In this document: positions 34,785 through 45,414 of the stretch, piece after piece
How the letters are laid out: every line of letters starts with the position of its first letter
How positions within the stretch are numbered: the stretch's first letter is position 1
DNA from: Meandrina meandrites
Lineage: Eukaryota; Cnidaria; Anthozoa; Scleractinia; Meandrinidae
DNA: 64,000 nucleotides
Direction of reading: 5' to 3'
Assembly: GCA_963693305.1 (NCBI GenBank)
Contig: OY855910.1
Span: 25,441,859-25,505,858, forward strand
Program-made: the position numbers and the translations under genes
The notes under the pieces: generated by a model
What the model saw: the letters and a program-made list of their open reading frames with translations, nothing else
Databases searched by the model: none
What the model was told of the DNA's origin: nothing

Positions 34785-36052
34785 ACAAAACTTTATTGAG
34801 CATTTTTCATACAAACTTGAATCTTAGGTGTATGTGGTTAAAAATATATAGATACAAATTTTGTTTTCCTTAAGTTCTTCCAATGAAATAATGTCAGTAA
34901 AAATTTCAATAGCCTACCTACATAATAACACTGAAAGCTTTTACACGCTCTAAGCTTCTATGTACACAAGTTAAAATATTACAAACTAAGGTGAACTATT
35001 TACAAAATATAAACTTATTTATACATATTTCTGCTCGTAAAAAATCTGATTTTCATTTACGTCTTTAATAAATATTTCAAAACCAAATTTTACAAATAGT
35101 GAATATAAAAGAAAAGAAAAGCTGTAAAAATTCTTTACGTATTATTCTCGCTATAACTATTGCATCCGTGCTTGACCTTTATCTATTTCCATGTCAATGT
35201 CATTGATGTTAAGATTGTTTCTTCTTCTGATAGTTCGTTAACCTCTGAGGCACAGAATCGCTGATCTTAAAATTGCAAAGGACACTTTTGTCCTGACCCA
35301 AGCGACAGTCGTGGAGTAGTGGTCCCCTTTCTTCATTGCCAAAAGTTGTGCTAGTCTGCAGTGGTATCGTCTGCATTCTTCTGCCATTCCTCCTGTAGTT
35401 GAGAATACAAGCGGAGTGAACATCCCTTGCTCGATTTCCATAACTCTCTTTGCATATGAGCACTTTTTACCATTTTCATGCTGGCGATATATTTGCTCTG
35501 GGCTGAGATCTTTATATGATTCTGCATTGGGGTGACAAACCCTCACGTCGAAAACGGCATAACTCTGTCGATCCCAAAAAACGCGTGCATGAATATCCAG
35601 GCGAGCGTCAGGGGCTTTATTGACACCTCTGGGCAGCATCTCTCCAGTGATTTCTTGTAGGACTGGTTCCACTTCAACGTTATAGTAGACCATGTTAAGC
35701 ATTTCAGCTTCCAGATCGCGGACTTCATTATGCCGTTGTATGATGAAGCCACCACACCTGCAGATCATAGCATGGTCGGTGTTAAAGACTTCGCCGCAGA
35801 CACAAACCGATGGAGTGTCATTTATATCCCAGTCGTACCTCAGGTGGATAGCATCCTTAAATTCCCTCTTATTCAAGGTAAAATCCATATCCTTTAGAGG
35901 GAGGACCGTCAGCCAACTTGAGGCCCCTTTTTCTGTTGCAAGCTCAACAGCTCTCTTAGATCTATAAGGAAGATCACTCTTAACTTCCTCGAAATTGCCA
36001 CTCAAGCGTTGTTCCTTTTCCTTATGAGCTTCTTGTTGCAGTGACCTTACTA
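34785..36052 (-). pseudogene. Non-LTR retrotransposon 3' part with REL-endonuclease-like domain
   Basis: The minus strand has one open stretch from about 36,052 to 35,238. It contains a zinc motif [15 protein letters not shown] (C-X1-C-X7-H-X3-C), then RHNEVRD, then [13 protein letters not shown] followed by FDVRVCHPN. This order (CCHC, then R-H-N, then PD and D residues) fits the C-terminal restriction-like endonuclease of R2/NeSL/Hero-type LINEs. Upstream reverse transcriptase is absent (5' truncation). The 3' UTR (34,785-35,200) ends in an AAT microsatellite. The open frame ends naturally at 35,238. Confidence 0.65.
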
Positions 36053-36066
36053 CCTTACTTACTTAC

Positions 36067-36112
<46 letters not shown>

Positions 36113-36155
36113 TAACAATAACAATAACAATAATAATAATAATAATAATAATAAA
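36067..36155. repeat. AAT/AAC microsatellite at a LINE 3' end
   Basis: About 30 trinucleotide units (TAA and AAC). It abuts the 3' end of a second retroelement tail, like the AAT run near 34,780 at the first tail. Confidence 0.85.
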
Positions 36156-36385
36156 TAATGAAACTTTACTGAGTACTTAATTTTTATACAAACTTGAATC
36201 TCAGGTGTTGGTAAAAAAAAAACTACAAATTTTGTTTTTCCTTAAGTTTTTCCCATTAGATAATTTCAGTACAAATTTCAATAGCCTACCTACATAACAA
36301 CACTCTGAAAGCTTTTACATGCTCTAAGCTTCCACGTACACAAGTTATAATATCACAAATTGAGGTGAATTATTATTATATAATA
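36156..36385 (-). mobile_element. Second copy of the same LINE 3' UTR
   Basis: Direct repeat of about 34,785-35,015: both contain TTTCAATAGCCTACCTACAT, then GAAAGCTTTTACA, then TACACAAGTTA. This copy is cut off 5' immediately beyond the shared region, as expected from a heavily 5'-truncated insertion. Confidence 0.75.
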
Positions 36386-38144
36386 ATAACAATATTGCCA
36401 TATTACAGTGCGTTTCACAAAACATTTGACAAACGGTTTCCGAAGTTTGCTACGAACTTGGGACTTTCATTACGTAGTTGTCAATCAAGTTGCGAACTTT
36501 GAAACGAAGTTGTGAATTTGACGTGCAGCAAAGTTGGCAAGTTACGAAGTTCACAAGCTGAGAAGTTCACAAGTTGAGACATTGTAGTTGCTTCTGGTTG
36601 CTTTCAAGTTTCTTGAGCGCCATCTACATGTACTTTCTATTGAAATGGCACACTAATTAAAATCGGAAATTAATTCAATTGCAAACAACTGAAGTCAAAA
36701 GCGAACCGAACTTCTGGTGAAAACACAGGCAAACTTACCTGGCGCATTTCCTTCTTTGACTGCATTTCTCCACCGGTTTAAGTTGCTTTTGAGTTCCTCG
36801 CTGTGCTCTCTTTCCTTGAATTGGCAGCGGCGATTTTTCCTTCGACAAATTAACTTGACACAGCTGATACAGCAGCAACTAAGAAGTTTTTTGATCCAAA
36901 CTAAGAAGTTTTAGCTGAAGTCCACTTGTAAATTGGTTCACCGAGAGTGTTTCAAATATTTGTAGCTGCTATTTCAATAGAAAATAGACAGAAGACCTGG
37001 AATAATGGCGCCCAAGAAACAATGAATGAAATCTTTGGAGCCGTTTATTAGAATTTTCGAAAAATTGCCGAAAGTGGAAAATTGACCAAAATTGCAATGG
37101 TAGTGACCATGTGAAAAAAACTAATTCTCCGGATCGCGATGAACAAAATCAACAAAACTTTCACGGCAACGAAAGATAGGTTGAATACCACGTTTTGGCG
37201 TTATTTCAAAGTAATTTCTTCATCGCAGTGTCTGCATCTTGGTCTATTTATCATTATCATGCAAAAAGCACAGTTAAAAAAATATTTGCGATTTGATTGA
37301 AATTACACACACAGAATTTTTTTTATTCTTGTATATTTGATGTGCAGTAGACCATAGTTTCAGATACTGGTGTTTAAGTTTCTTTATGTGAAATCTGATT
37401 GGCATACATGTAGAATTCAAGTTTAACTGATTTCGTGTTTTTCTGTTTATCGTTGCCATGGAAATATCGATTTTTCTAAAAAATATATTGTATCAAAATT
37501 CAATCCAATTCCAAAACCTGGTGTAAATTTCACATTGATCCGAGTCCTGAAAGTCTGCTAAACAGCCAATTGAAAATTGTAGGTATGGTCCACAAAAAAA
37601 GTCTGTGCATATGGAAATGAACGGGTGACTTTATAGGTTCCGGAAATCAGCTGGCATTTTGGATCCCCCATCATGGAGTGGTTTCTGTTCTCTTACACCA
37701 GAAGAAAACCGTACATGTAATTGACTCAAAATTGGAAAAAAAGAAAGTACCAATTTACTGAAACTTAAACACCTAGAATAGCTTTTATATTATAAATTTT
37801 TAAAAATGAGGCAAATATGCCTGAAACATGGAAACATTTTTGAGTTATTTTTTTAAAAAAATAACTCTTAGTCGGCATGAAGACGTGTTTGGCTATTAAG
37901 TGGATGGTTGAGTGGATCATTCATGTATGTATTTCACACCAATCAGATTTGGGATTCTATCAAGGACCAATCAAATTGCGGCTTGTGTATGTGGATCGTT
38001 TTTACGAATATTTGTTTTGGGTTCAAGGTACGGCCATCTTTGTTTTGCTACAGATTCGACCTTGTTGGGCCGTGTTGGTCTAAGGTCTCTATTCCAGTTC
38101 TTGATTTTTATGTAGCTTTGGGTGAGAACATTGTGTGTGGGTTC
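36386..38144. other. Stretch without a recognised gene
   Basis: Low-complexity, AT-rich sequence. A short tandem pair (AAGTTCACAAG followed by CTGAG or TTGAG) lies at 36,546-36,577. Overlapping open frames at 37,877-38,153 show no known domain and look accidental. The right end borders the compact gene island. Confidence 0.6.
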
Positions 38145-38894
38145 TTAAACTGAAAAGTGTTTGTTAAACTGGTAAAAAGTAGGGTCGCCAGGCAAAGCGC
38201 TTACGCTTTGTATTCCTCCCATCTGAAACAATATTCGCCTGACAGTAAAATATATATGGAACTTGTAAAAAGCTCGCACATTCGGTGGCAAAGGAATACC
38301 AGAGTTGTCATCGAAAATTTTGCGACTAATACCGCAGCCCGTTGTCGCGCACCAGACAGCAAAATTCAGCTGCTGTGGCCAATATTTCATATTTGGGCCG
38401 GCTAGCCATGTTTTGGACTCTTTCCCTGAACGGTGGGTGAGTTTGGTTTTTTGAAATATCTCTCTGAACTTTGTTGTGAAATACTGGTCCGGTGTTACAT
38501 AAATATTCAGTTGGTCATTAAATATTTTTTTCAAACTCGGGGCGGCATCGTGAAAGCCAACAGCAGGAATCGGCAAAGAGTCACCTTTTAAACCACTTGG
38601 TGTCAGCTGTTGCGGAAAACCTTCTGATGATTGGCCAACACCCAGCGCACTTTTCATTTCCAGGCTCCAATATTTGCTGTCTGAACCAAAAACGTTTATC
38701 AAATCGCCTGGCACTGCTTTGACATAAATTTCTGAGGTTGCTGTGTGGTCTTTGGCGAAATCGGTCTGTGGCTCAAACTTAGATTTATCAGCCTTCGGGT
38801 ATTTTGCAAGAAAGGTTTTCCATGCCTTTTGTTCTGCTATTTTGGCAATGCTTTCAGCTTGTGGTGTCTGAATCCATTTTAAAAGAGAAGCCAT
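38145..38894 (-). CDS. Uncharacterised protein, first gene of virus-like island
   Basis: Intronless frame. I chose the Met at 38,894 (MASLLKWIQTPQAES) over one six codons upstream because the plus-strand partner gene starts only 40 bp away. The protein is about 249 residues and soluble, with no signal peptide or membrane segment. It contains SALGVGQSSEGFPQQLTP, MKYWPQQLNFAVWCATTGCG and RAFYKFHIYFTVRRILFQMG. I have the impression that such proteins occur as multicopy families in cnidarian genomes, but this is recollection and not a search result. Function unknown; a capsid- or virion-related role is a guess from context. The end (LPGDPTFYQFNKHFSV) may be truncated at the island edge. Confidence 0.55.
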   Translation of the reverse strand: MASLLKWIQTPQAESIAKIAEQKAWKTFLAKYPKADKSKFEPQTDFAKDHTATSEIYVKAVPGDLINVFGSDSKYWSLEMKSALGVGQSSEGFPQQLTPSGLKGDSLPIPAVGFHDAAPSLKKIFNDQLNIYVTPDQYFTTKFREIFQKTKLTHRSGKESKTWLAGPNMKYWPQQLNFAVWCATTGCGISRKIFDDNSGIPLPPNVRAFYKFHIYFTVRRILFQMGGIQSVSALPGDPTFYQFNKHFSV

Positions 38895-38934
38895 GATATT
38901 ATATTTAAACAAAATATTTTTGTCTAATTATAAA
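38895..38934. promoter_or_regulatory. Divergent intergenic region, candidate bidirectional promoter
   Basis: Only 40 bp, almost all A and T (including ATTATATTTAAAC), separate the starts of the divergent genes. A TATA-like element can be read on the plus strand. Spacing this tight is typical of viruses and compact elements, not of the flanking intron-rich DNA. Promoter activity is inference. Confidence 0.4.
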
Positions 38935-39484
38935 ATGGTTATTCTAACACTAACTACAACAGAAAATCCACACACGGTCTATTTTGACCAGCCTATTCAA
39001 AAACCAAGCTATATAAGGCTGTTAAGTTGTTCTCTTTACAATTCGTGGTTTAACTTAAAGGAAGGTGGTGAAATCTTCTACACTGATGAAAAAAACGGTG
39101 AAAATTCTGAATCCATTATTCTAGGTAATTACACGATCGAAGTTCGATAAGAACTTATCCGAACTGCTTGGCATTGATCAAGATTTAAAATGGATAAGAT
39201 ATGTCAAATGTATGAAGTCACCCACGACTTATTTCATACATTGCGATTTAGTTGACAAAGAACAGAATCTGTTAAATGGAAAACTGTCTACTGTTTTACA
39301 AACTTTTGACATAACAGGAAAACCATATCAAAAAGTTTTTTATCAAAGCAGCCCACAACATATTTTGCGTGACATATCCGCTGATAAGTATATCACAAAT
39401 ATCACAATATCAGTCAGAGAAGAAAATAATGACCTTTTCAACTTCAATCAGGAACCTCTTCAGTTTCTAATTGAAATAAATTAA
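38935..39484 (+). pseudogene. Small virion-like protein with one frameshift
   Basis: Begins MVILTLTTTENPHTVYFDQP, followed by PSYIRLLSCSLYNSWFNLKE. The first frame runs to a TAA at 39,148-39,150, but coding continues one frame over from about 39,142 (KFDKNLSELLGIDQDLKWIR) to IHCDLVDKEQNLLNGK and LQFLIEIN at 39,484. Total is about 183 residues. A net shift of one base (one extra, or two lost) separates the halves, so as written the gene is broken; a sequence error cannot be excluded. The short-strand-rich character and a C terminus ending in alternating hydrophobics would suit a small jelly-roll protein, but this is inference. Confidence 0.55.
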
Positions 39485-39511
39485 ACAAAAAATAATTTTG
39501 TAAATATAACC

Positions 39512-39647
39512 ATGTCATCCAACATATTACCAAGCGCCCCAGCTTATGAACAAACAGAAACTCAGACTACACTCTATCCAGTTCTACCAACTCAACCAGA
39601 TAACAATTTTCGTATGCAGAAAGCAAACGAAGTTTTAAAATATTTAA
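39512..39647 (+). pseudogene. 5' part of small membrane-protein gene, split by a transposon
   Basis: Starts only 27 bp after the preceding stop. The first 46 codons are open up to the TTAA at 39,644-39,647, then run into transposon sequence and stop 12 codons later. The N-terminal 30 residues are Pro/Thr/Gln-rich and contain PSAP (residues 7-10) and LYPVL (21-25). These match the two classic ESCRT-recruiting late-domain motifs, the TSG101-binding P(S/T)AP and the ALIX-binding LYPxL. The 3' part is at 46,243-46,779 in the same frame. Confidence 0.7.
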
Positions 39648-40107
39648 GTGGCTGTCCACGTAAGAGCGGCCTGACGAGTTTGGGGTCGTGAGTAAACCTT
39701 CCCTTTATTTTTTGTGAGTGAAAAGGACTTAATGTGAAATGATTAAAATCGAACTAATTTTTTCCAAAATCTTTTTCTGTGCTTCGCTACAGGACAAAAC
39801 TTATTTTCCTATCTGAGGGCGGTTTTCAGTCTAATTCGATGGCCGAAATTGGGTACTTTTAAAAGCCGCGCTTGTTCGAAACGGATCAATATCGCTAAAT
39901 ACTACACAGTACATTACAATAAGCTGCATTTGACTTGTGCTATGAAGGAATATGGAATAATTTGACCAAAAATGAAATTAACTTAATAAGATCAAAGACA
40001 ACCCTGTTTGCGGTATGTTTTATCGCTTGACAAATTCCTCCAAAGTAAAAGCTAAATTCTCCGAAGCGGTACAAAAATCACAAGTAAAATGCACTTCACA
40101 GCGAAGA

Positions 40108-40848
40108 TCTAACCTTATTCTGACAGAAAATAAAGTCAAAGGTCCGGGTATCGTTCTGCGTTAGACGCGAAGAAACGTTTTTAAGAGGTCGTTTTGGCAA
40201 TATTTACATTAGAATTACCCGTTTGACGGTCTATATGCAAATGCGAATGATTAGATAGATATTTTTCCAGCAGCGCAGTATCGTGTCATACATTGTCAGA
40301 TTAACGAATACTTGTTGCCTTTTAAGCCTTGTAAAGTTTGTACAAATAAAAACGGCATAAAATGTCATAAATAGGAATTCTTAATCTACTCGTACAATAT
40401 GCAAATTATGCTCATTTACAACGAGTTGTCGATTTCAGCAATGTCAAATCTCAAATATTAAAATTCATTTCCTTGCCAACGCACACTTATTTCTTCTTGA
40501 GTCTGGAGACTCGGCAAATGGAGGCCCTCAAATTAAACATCTAACCTTACTCTAACAGAAAATAAAGTCAAAGGTCCGGAAAAAGTTCTGCGGAAGAAAG
40601 CTTTTTTGTAGAGGTCGTTTTGGCAATATTTACATTAGAATTAGTCGTTTGACAGCTTTAGCCCAATGCAATAGCTCAAAATCTTGTTTTGCATCCTCAG
40701 AATAACATCTTTGTCGTTTTAGCCATTTTCAAGTTTGTGTAAAGCCGAAAAAATACTATAAACAGAAATTCTTGATCTACCCGTCGATATGCAAATTGTG
40801 CTTATGCCCAGACGGTTGTCGATTTCAGCTAAGCTAAAATCTCAAATA
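40108..40848. repeat. Subterminal direct duplication inside the TTAA element
   Basis: The stretch 40,108-40,460 (CTAACCTTATTCTGACAG, then GTCAAAGGTCCGG, then GGTCGTTTTGGCAATATTTA) recurs, diverged and shortened, at 40,541-40,848. Only one unit is present on the right arm. Repeated subterminal sequence of this kind often holds transposase-binding sites. Confidence 0.7.
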
Positions 40849-42236
40849 CAGGCCTTCTGACAGGGTGCGGGAAAAAAAAGAAAATTGTGCGGGTTTTGGG
40901 AGACAAATTGTGCGCTGAAAAACGGCGATTGTGCGGGAATTGTGCGGGACTGCGCAATCGTGTGAACAGTCAAATATTAGTATATATGCAATTACAAGGC
41001 CCCCCCAAAAAAAACCTGACAAGAAAGAAATTCTGGATAAATGAAAAAGACAACTATTGTTTTCTTACTTTGGCAATTAACGTTAACCAACATTCTCCAT
41101 TTTGCGACTATTTTGGCCAAAGTTAATTGTATCAACAGATTCACGTTGCGTGACACGATCGATGAAGTTTTAAAACAAACCGTAATTCCACCTCGAAATA
41201 AAAGGTTTCCAATATGAACAAGTTCTACTTTCTTCGATAGGCAAAGTGAATATTTTCCTGTCAGTAAAGATTTACATTTTCTTCACACAAAAATGTCTTA
41301 AATTGCTGCAAAAACCACAACAACGAGCCGAGATCAGTATGCAAATTTCTTTGCTTGCTAAATGAAATTTGACAACACTTTATTTTTAGCAAAAACTTAC
41401 AGTAGATATAAGACAGATAAGAGCGTAGAACTTGTATTCCTGAATTAAAACGTCCTTCACTTGGATCAAACAAAAAAATAAACTCTGTTTCTTGATCAGA
41501 TGTTAATGATTTTCTCTTGCCCGAAGTTGCAGCGCTTTTGTTTGTCAATTTGCTAATTTGATCAGTGCGTTCGCCTTTGCGAAAATATTTTAAAAGTTGT
41601 GACAAATTGACAGCCATTTCGGCGCAGTGATACATTGCTTCGGCCTTTCATCTTTGCTGTCCGGTGTATATATTTAAACTGAACGAGGAAGCGAGCGCAT
41701 TGGGAAAAAAGCGGCATGACTTTTTTGAAGGAAACATGCACTTTAAACGGCGACACGGCGTTGTCTACAAAAGCTATCGCGCCGACAACTGTTGTAACAG
41801 CCAAGACGAGCGTGAAATGTCCGAGTTACACATCATTTGTTATCTATTTTAAGGATCGTTTGTGGTTTTGTTAAGAGACCGAACGAGCAAAATTAAAATA
41901 GTTGGGAAAATATAAACACCGCCTTTTTCCACAATGTCACGCACAGGGTACCGTTCAGTAACAAATACATGTACTTCAATGTTTATATCCACTCGAGCTT
42001 TTCAGTCGCGGAAAGTGGCGGACTTCTCCATTGTTTTGGAAGATAAATAGCCTAAACATAGCCTATAAACCTTCTTGAAGTCTCGGCAATCGATAGGAAT
42101 ACTGATTTAATTAGTTTTTTTCAGCAAATCTTTCAATATTGTGCGGGATTTCGCAGATTTTCAGGAATTGTGCGGGATTGTGCGGGTTTGACCGAATTGT
42201 GCGGTCCCGCACTCCCGCACCCTGTCAGAAGGCCTG
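40849..42236. mobile_element. Nested DNA transposon with TTGTGCGGG arrays
   Basis: 1,388 bp. Termini CAGGCCTTCTGACAGGGTGC and its inverted copy; target duplication TCAAATA (40,842-40,848 and 42,237-42,243), 7 bp, or 8 bp if the shared C is counted. Arrays of ATTGTGCGGG lie within 110 bp of each end in opposite orientation. A minus-strand open frame at 41,261-41,635 (with NLSQLLKYFRKGERTDQISK) has no domain I recognise. hAT or P-type affiliation is possible from the duplication length. Confidence 0.75.
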
Positions 42237-42243
42237 TCAAATA

Positions 42244-43592
42244 CCATGTAGACACGGAAGCATACCAGTTTCCACCGTTTCATGGAAATCGGTCAACACC
42301 CTGTCGGAGTGATTCAAAATACCCGAAAATGTCACTTTGAGGAGTCAAAATCTAAAAAAATTTTCCGGAGGCGTCCTCCTAGAGGCTCGTACTTTTGGCA
42401 CTCACTCGTATAATCAGAAAACAGTCACCATGTTTTGTGAAATTATCCGTGCCTGAATATGATAAAATACTCATTGTTCTCAAATGCAATCCACCTTCAG
42501 CTTGGAAACGCAGCAACTGGACGCAGTTTGTTTCCACATGTCTGAAAACAGATTTACCATCCTATGTTTGTGAGGTCGCAGCATGCTCCGTTTGATTATT
42601 TTTAACTTCCTAAGTCGGCTTTTACTGCTGTGCATTTGCAACAAAATGAATTAGAAATATATATATTCGCAATGTTTAAGTTTGTTTTTATGCACTTTTT
42701 TGGGCGAGTTGAGGCGTGCGACAGCAGTTCTATGAGTTGAAGTTTTCCACTCGTGTATGGAATACTAATATTTACACAAGGCGAGCAACTTCTACATGCA
42801 AGAATCAAGAATCGCCAGAAAAATGTAGCCGAAAAAATATCTTTTTTCTATTCGCTTTGGTAAGAGCTCCCGGTCCTCGAAAGAACAGTCTTTGACTATA
42901 AACTGGCCTAATTTGAGTCCGATCAGTTCGCGGATAGTTTTTTGAAAGCGCGCTGGATTAACGAATTTTATCGAAACTTTGCCGATTTACTATGATCTGT
43001 ACCAGTAGTTGTACAATTTATGCAATTTTCGCTGAATTTCGTCAAAATTACTGCCTATGCCCGCCCCGGCCAAAAAGCAGAACATGCTCCTCTACAAAAC
43101 CTCATCTGGGGCACCCCAAAGAAATACTTCGGAAAATTCGACCACAAAGCCGAAGACACCGTGAAGTGGGAAATTGAAACCTACTTTGAGTGTGAAGGCG
43201 CAAACTGTACTCACTTGAACTTTGCTTATACCCTGGATACATTCGTAATTCAAATCCCTATCTCGGTTAGCTGAAAGCGCTTTTGCAGACGAGAACAATC
43301 CCAAGTCATACGGCGATTTCTTTGCCGAAAACCGCGTTGTTAAACTATTCTAGAGATATACAGAAGAAGATATCGCTTGTTCCTTTGTGTTGCTGCCGCC
43401 TACTCGTTAATAACGAGGTACCTATATATTTCTTTGAGTTCAAAGTATACAGTGTATAACGACAAAATAAATAAGAAACTACTAAAAACTATTTTCCTTT
43501 GCAAAGGCCTCGTGATTTTACTGGCAAGCAATCGTATTTGTGATATGTATGAGTGATTTTACCGCGACATCGAAGGCTTGTACTTCAAGTAA
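42244..43592. other. Interior of the TTAA element, unassigned
   Basis: Two short plus-strand open stretches, 42,395-42,595 (VPEYDKILIVLKCNPPSAWK) and 43,020-43,274 (GQKAEHAPLQNLIWGTPKKY, then CEGANCTHLNFAY), look more protein-like than the surroundings but match no family I know. They could be transposase exons or captured host sequence. Confidence 0.3.
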
Positions 43593-44557
43593 TATATTAA
43601 AAGAGTAAAAAGCATTCTCTGGTTAAAAAGGTTTAAGAAAATATAAGCTTTCGGCTATTCTACTATAGCCTTTAACGAATATGAAGAATAGTAAGCATGT
43701 GGTTGGAAATATATGCAGGGGAGGGTGTGAAAAGATTAAAAACTAAAAATACAATAGAAGTGTGAAAAGCTAAAAAATGGACTAACGAACAAGTAAAGAT
43801 TACAATAAAATAGAATAACAAGTAAAAATTACAATAAAATGGAATATTGTCTTGGTAATGGTTTGGAATTGTTATCGGCGCCCACAGTTTTGGCAGTATG
43901 TCAAGATTCTAGAGTTCTTCGAACACGGTGATTGCCTTTGTCTATCACAGTAGCGCCCTCAAAGTCAATAGAATGATTGTTATGCCAAGCATGGTTGGCA
44001 ATGTTCGAGCCTCTTGTATAGTTTTTAAGATTTTGCTGATGTTCCTTTCTTCGGGTTTTAAAACATCTGCCAGTTTCTCCTACATAACACCAACTGCAGT
44101 CAGCGCACGGAATTTTGTAGACAACATTGCATTGGAGATCCAGGGGCTGCCTAAACTTAGGAGAAGGAAATTCTTGTTGCAAGGTTTTAGCTGGTTTACT
44201 TACAACACGAATGTCATTTTTGCGGAGTAATCTGGTAAGAGGTTCAGACAGTCCGCGGATGTAGGGAAGACATGCGAAACCCAGGGATGTGTCTGATGGA
44301 TCGGCCCATTTGAAGAACATGGACACTAATTCTTCTGGTGGAGGAGTTGTTGGAGCTGACTTCTTTTTTAAAATGTGAGAAATAACTGTTGATGGATAGC
44401 CATTGGCTGTCAATGCTTCTGTAACGTGAATAGTCTCGCGCGCTTTTCCTTCACAGGTGCTAGGTAGGTTGGCTGCGCGGAGTAAGAATAGAATAGCCGT
44501 AAGCTTATATTTTCTTAAACCTTTTTAACCAGAGAACGCTTTTTACTCTTTTAATAT
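43593..44557 (-). mobile_element. Penelope-like element fragment bounded by inverted repeats
   Basis: About 70-bp inverted ends (ATATTAAAAGAGTAAAAAGC, then TTCTCTGGTTAAAAAGGTTT on the left; the complement at 44,487-44,557) bracket the 3' part of a Penelope-like element. Such boundary repeats are typical of these retroelements. Everything upstream of the C-terminal region is missing. Confidence 0.8.
43901..44480 (-). pseudogene. Penelope-like GIY-YIG endonuclease domain
   Basis: The minus strand reads from RETIHVTEALTANGYPS through YIRGLSEPLTRLLRKNDIRV to a GIY-YIG domain: VVYKIPCADC, then CYVGETGRCFKTRRKEHQ. Cysteines of the KIPCADCSWC stretch match the zinc-binding linker seen in Penelope-type elements. 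A TGA after RRTLES stops the frame, but in-frame coding-like sequence continues to a TAA near 43,821, suggesting a lost tryptophan codon. The reverse transcriptase is not present. Confidence 0.8.
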
Positions 44558-44609
44558 GTCACACCCTGGTTACAGTTCAATTTTTAATCAAGTAATATAG
44601 TTTGTCATA

Positions 44610-44744
44610 GGGGCGGATCCAGGATTTTTATTAGCAAGGGGCGCACATATTTATTTTTTGCAGAATACCAATTAGAAAGCCGCCCGGTCATTTCAGAAGG
44701 AGGGGGGGTGCGCATCCCCTGCACCCTCCCCCTAGATCCGCCCT
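44610..44744. mobile_element. GGGGCGGATCC-type MITE
   Basis: 135-bp hairpin-forming unit starting GGGGCGGATCCAGGATTTTT and ending CTAGATCCGCCCTT, with a G-rich/C-rich centre (AGGGGGGGTGCGC, GCACCCTCCCCC). This terminal type is widespread in animal MITEs. Target duplication is imperfect. Confidence 0.7.
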
Positions 44745-45414
44745 TGTGTCATCAGTTGTGGAGCCAAGTTTTCTTAAGTGCGACTTGTGATTTTTAAGTC
44801 TTTGGAAAAGATACTTTATATACCATGATCACAAAGTAGCCAGCTACTTGAGCTGAAATAAGACCCATTCCAGGGCCATTCACATTTGAAGTAAGACTCA
44901 AGTATACTTCAAGTCTACTTACTACGCTTGTATGAACCCACTAAATGTTGGTACTAGCTATTACTCACGTCATCCAACAGTAATGCCAAAAGCTTCCCTC
45001 AATTCTCGTGCGATTCTCGCAGTCACTATGTAGTCACTTTTTACACCTTTCTACTTGCCTTTGATCTAGACAATGGCATGCTGTTTGGCCAGTTCGCGCC
45101 GCGTAATATTTTCTTTCGTTTAGTAATATTGCCTCATGTGAGCCGTTTATGTCACTGTTACATTCACTAAGAGGCACCAACTTGCTCTTTCCTTTAAATT
45201 CTACACATCCGCTTTCATTCTTTAAAGACATGAAACAAGAACTTCAAAAAGCCATGTATCATACTCTGCGGAATGTTGATTGCGTGACAACTCTTAGCAT
45301 ATGACTTATTATAAGCTATCATAACATTGAGAAGGAAACCTAAAAGGAAATCGAGTTGAATTACGTCTTTTAAAAGCACTCCAGTTACTCCAAACTCAAG
45401 GGGAAATACGTTTG
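44745..45414. other. Interior of the TTAA element, no feature seen
   Basis: AT-rich sequence between the MITE and the right inverted arm. A minus-strand frame at 45,034-45,231 has no recognisable domain. Confidence 0.5.

Noticed and set aside
34437..36155. Repeat runs as a possible CRISPR or satellite array
   Set aside because: They are simple trinucleotide microsatellites; no spaced repeats exist in the window.
37877..38153. Three overlapping plus-strand frames
   Set aside because: All three frames are open over the same short stretch with no domain; chance in AT-rich DNA with few stops.
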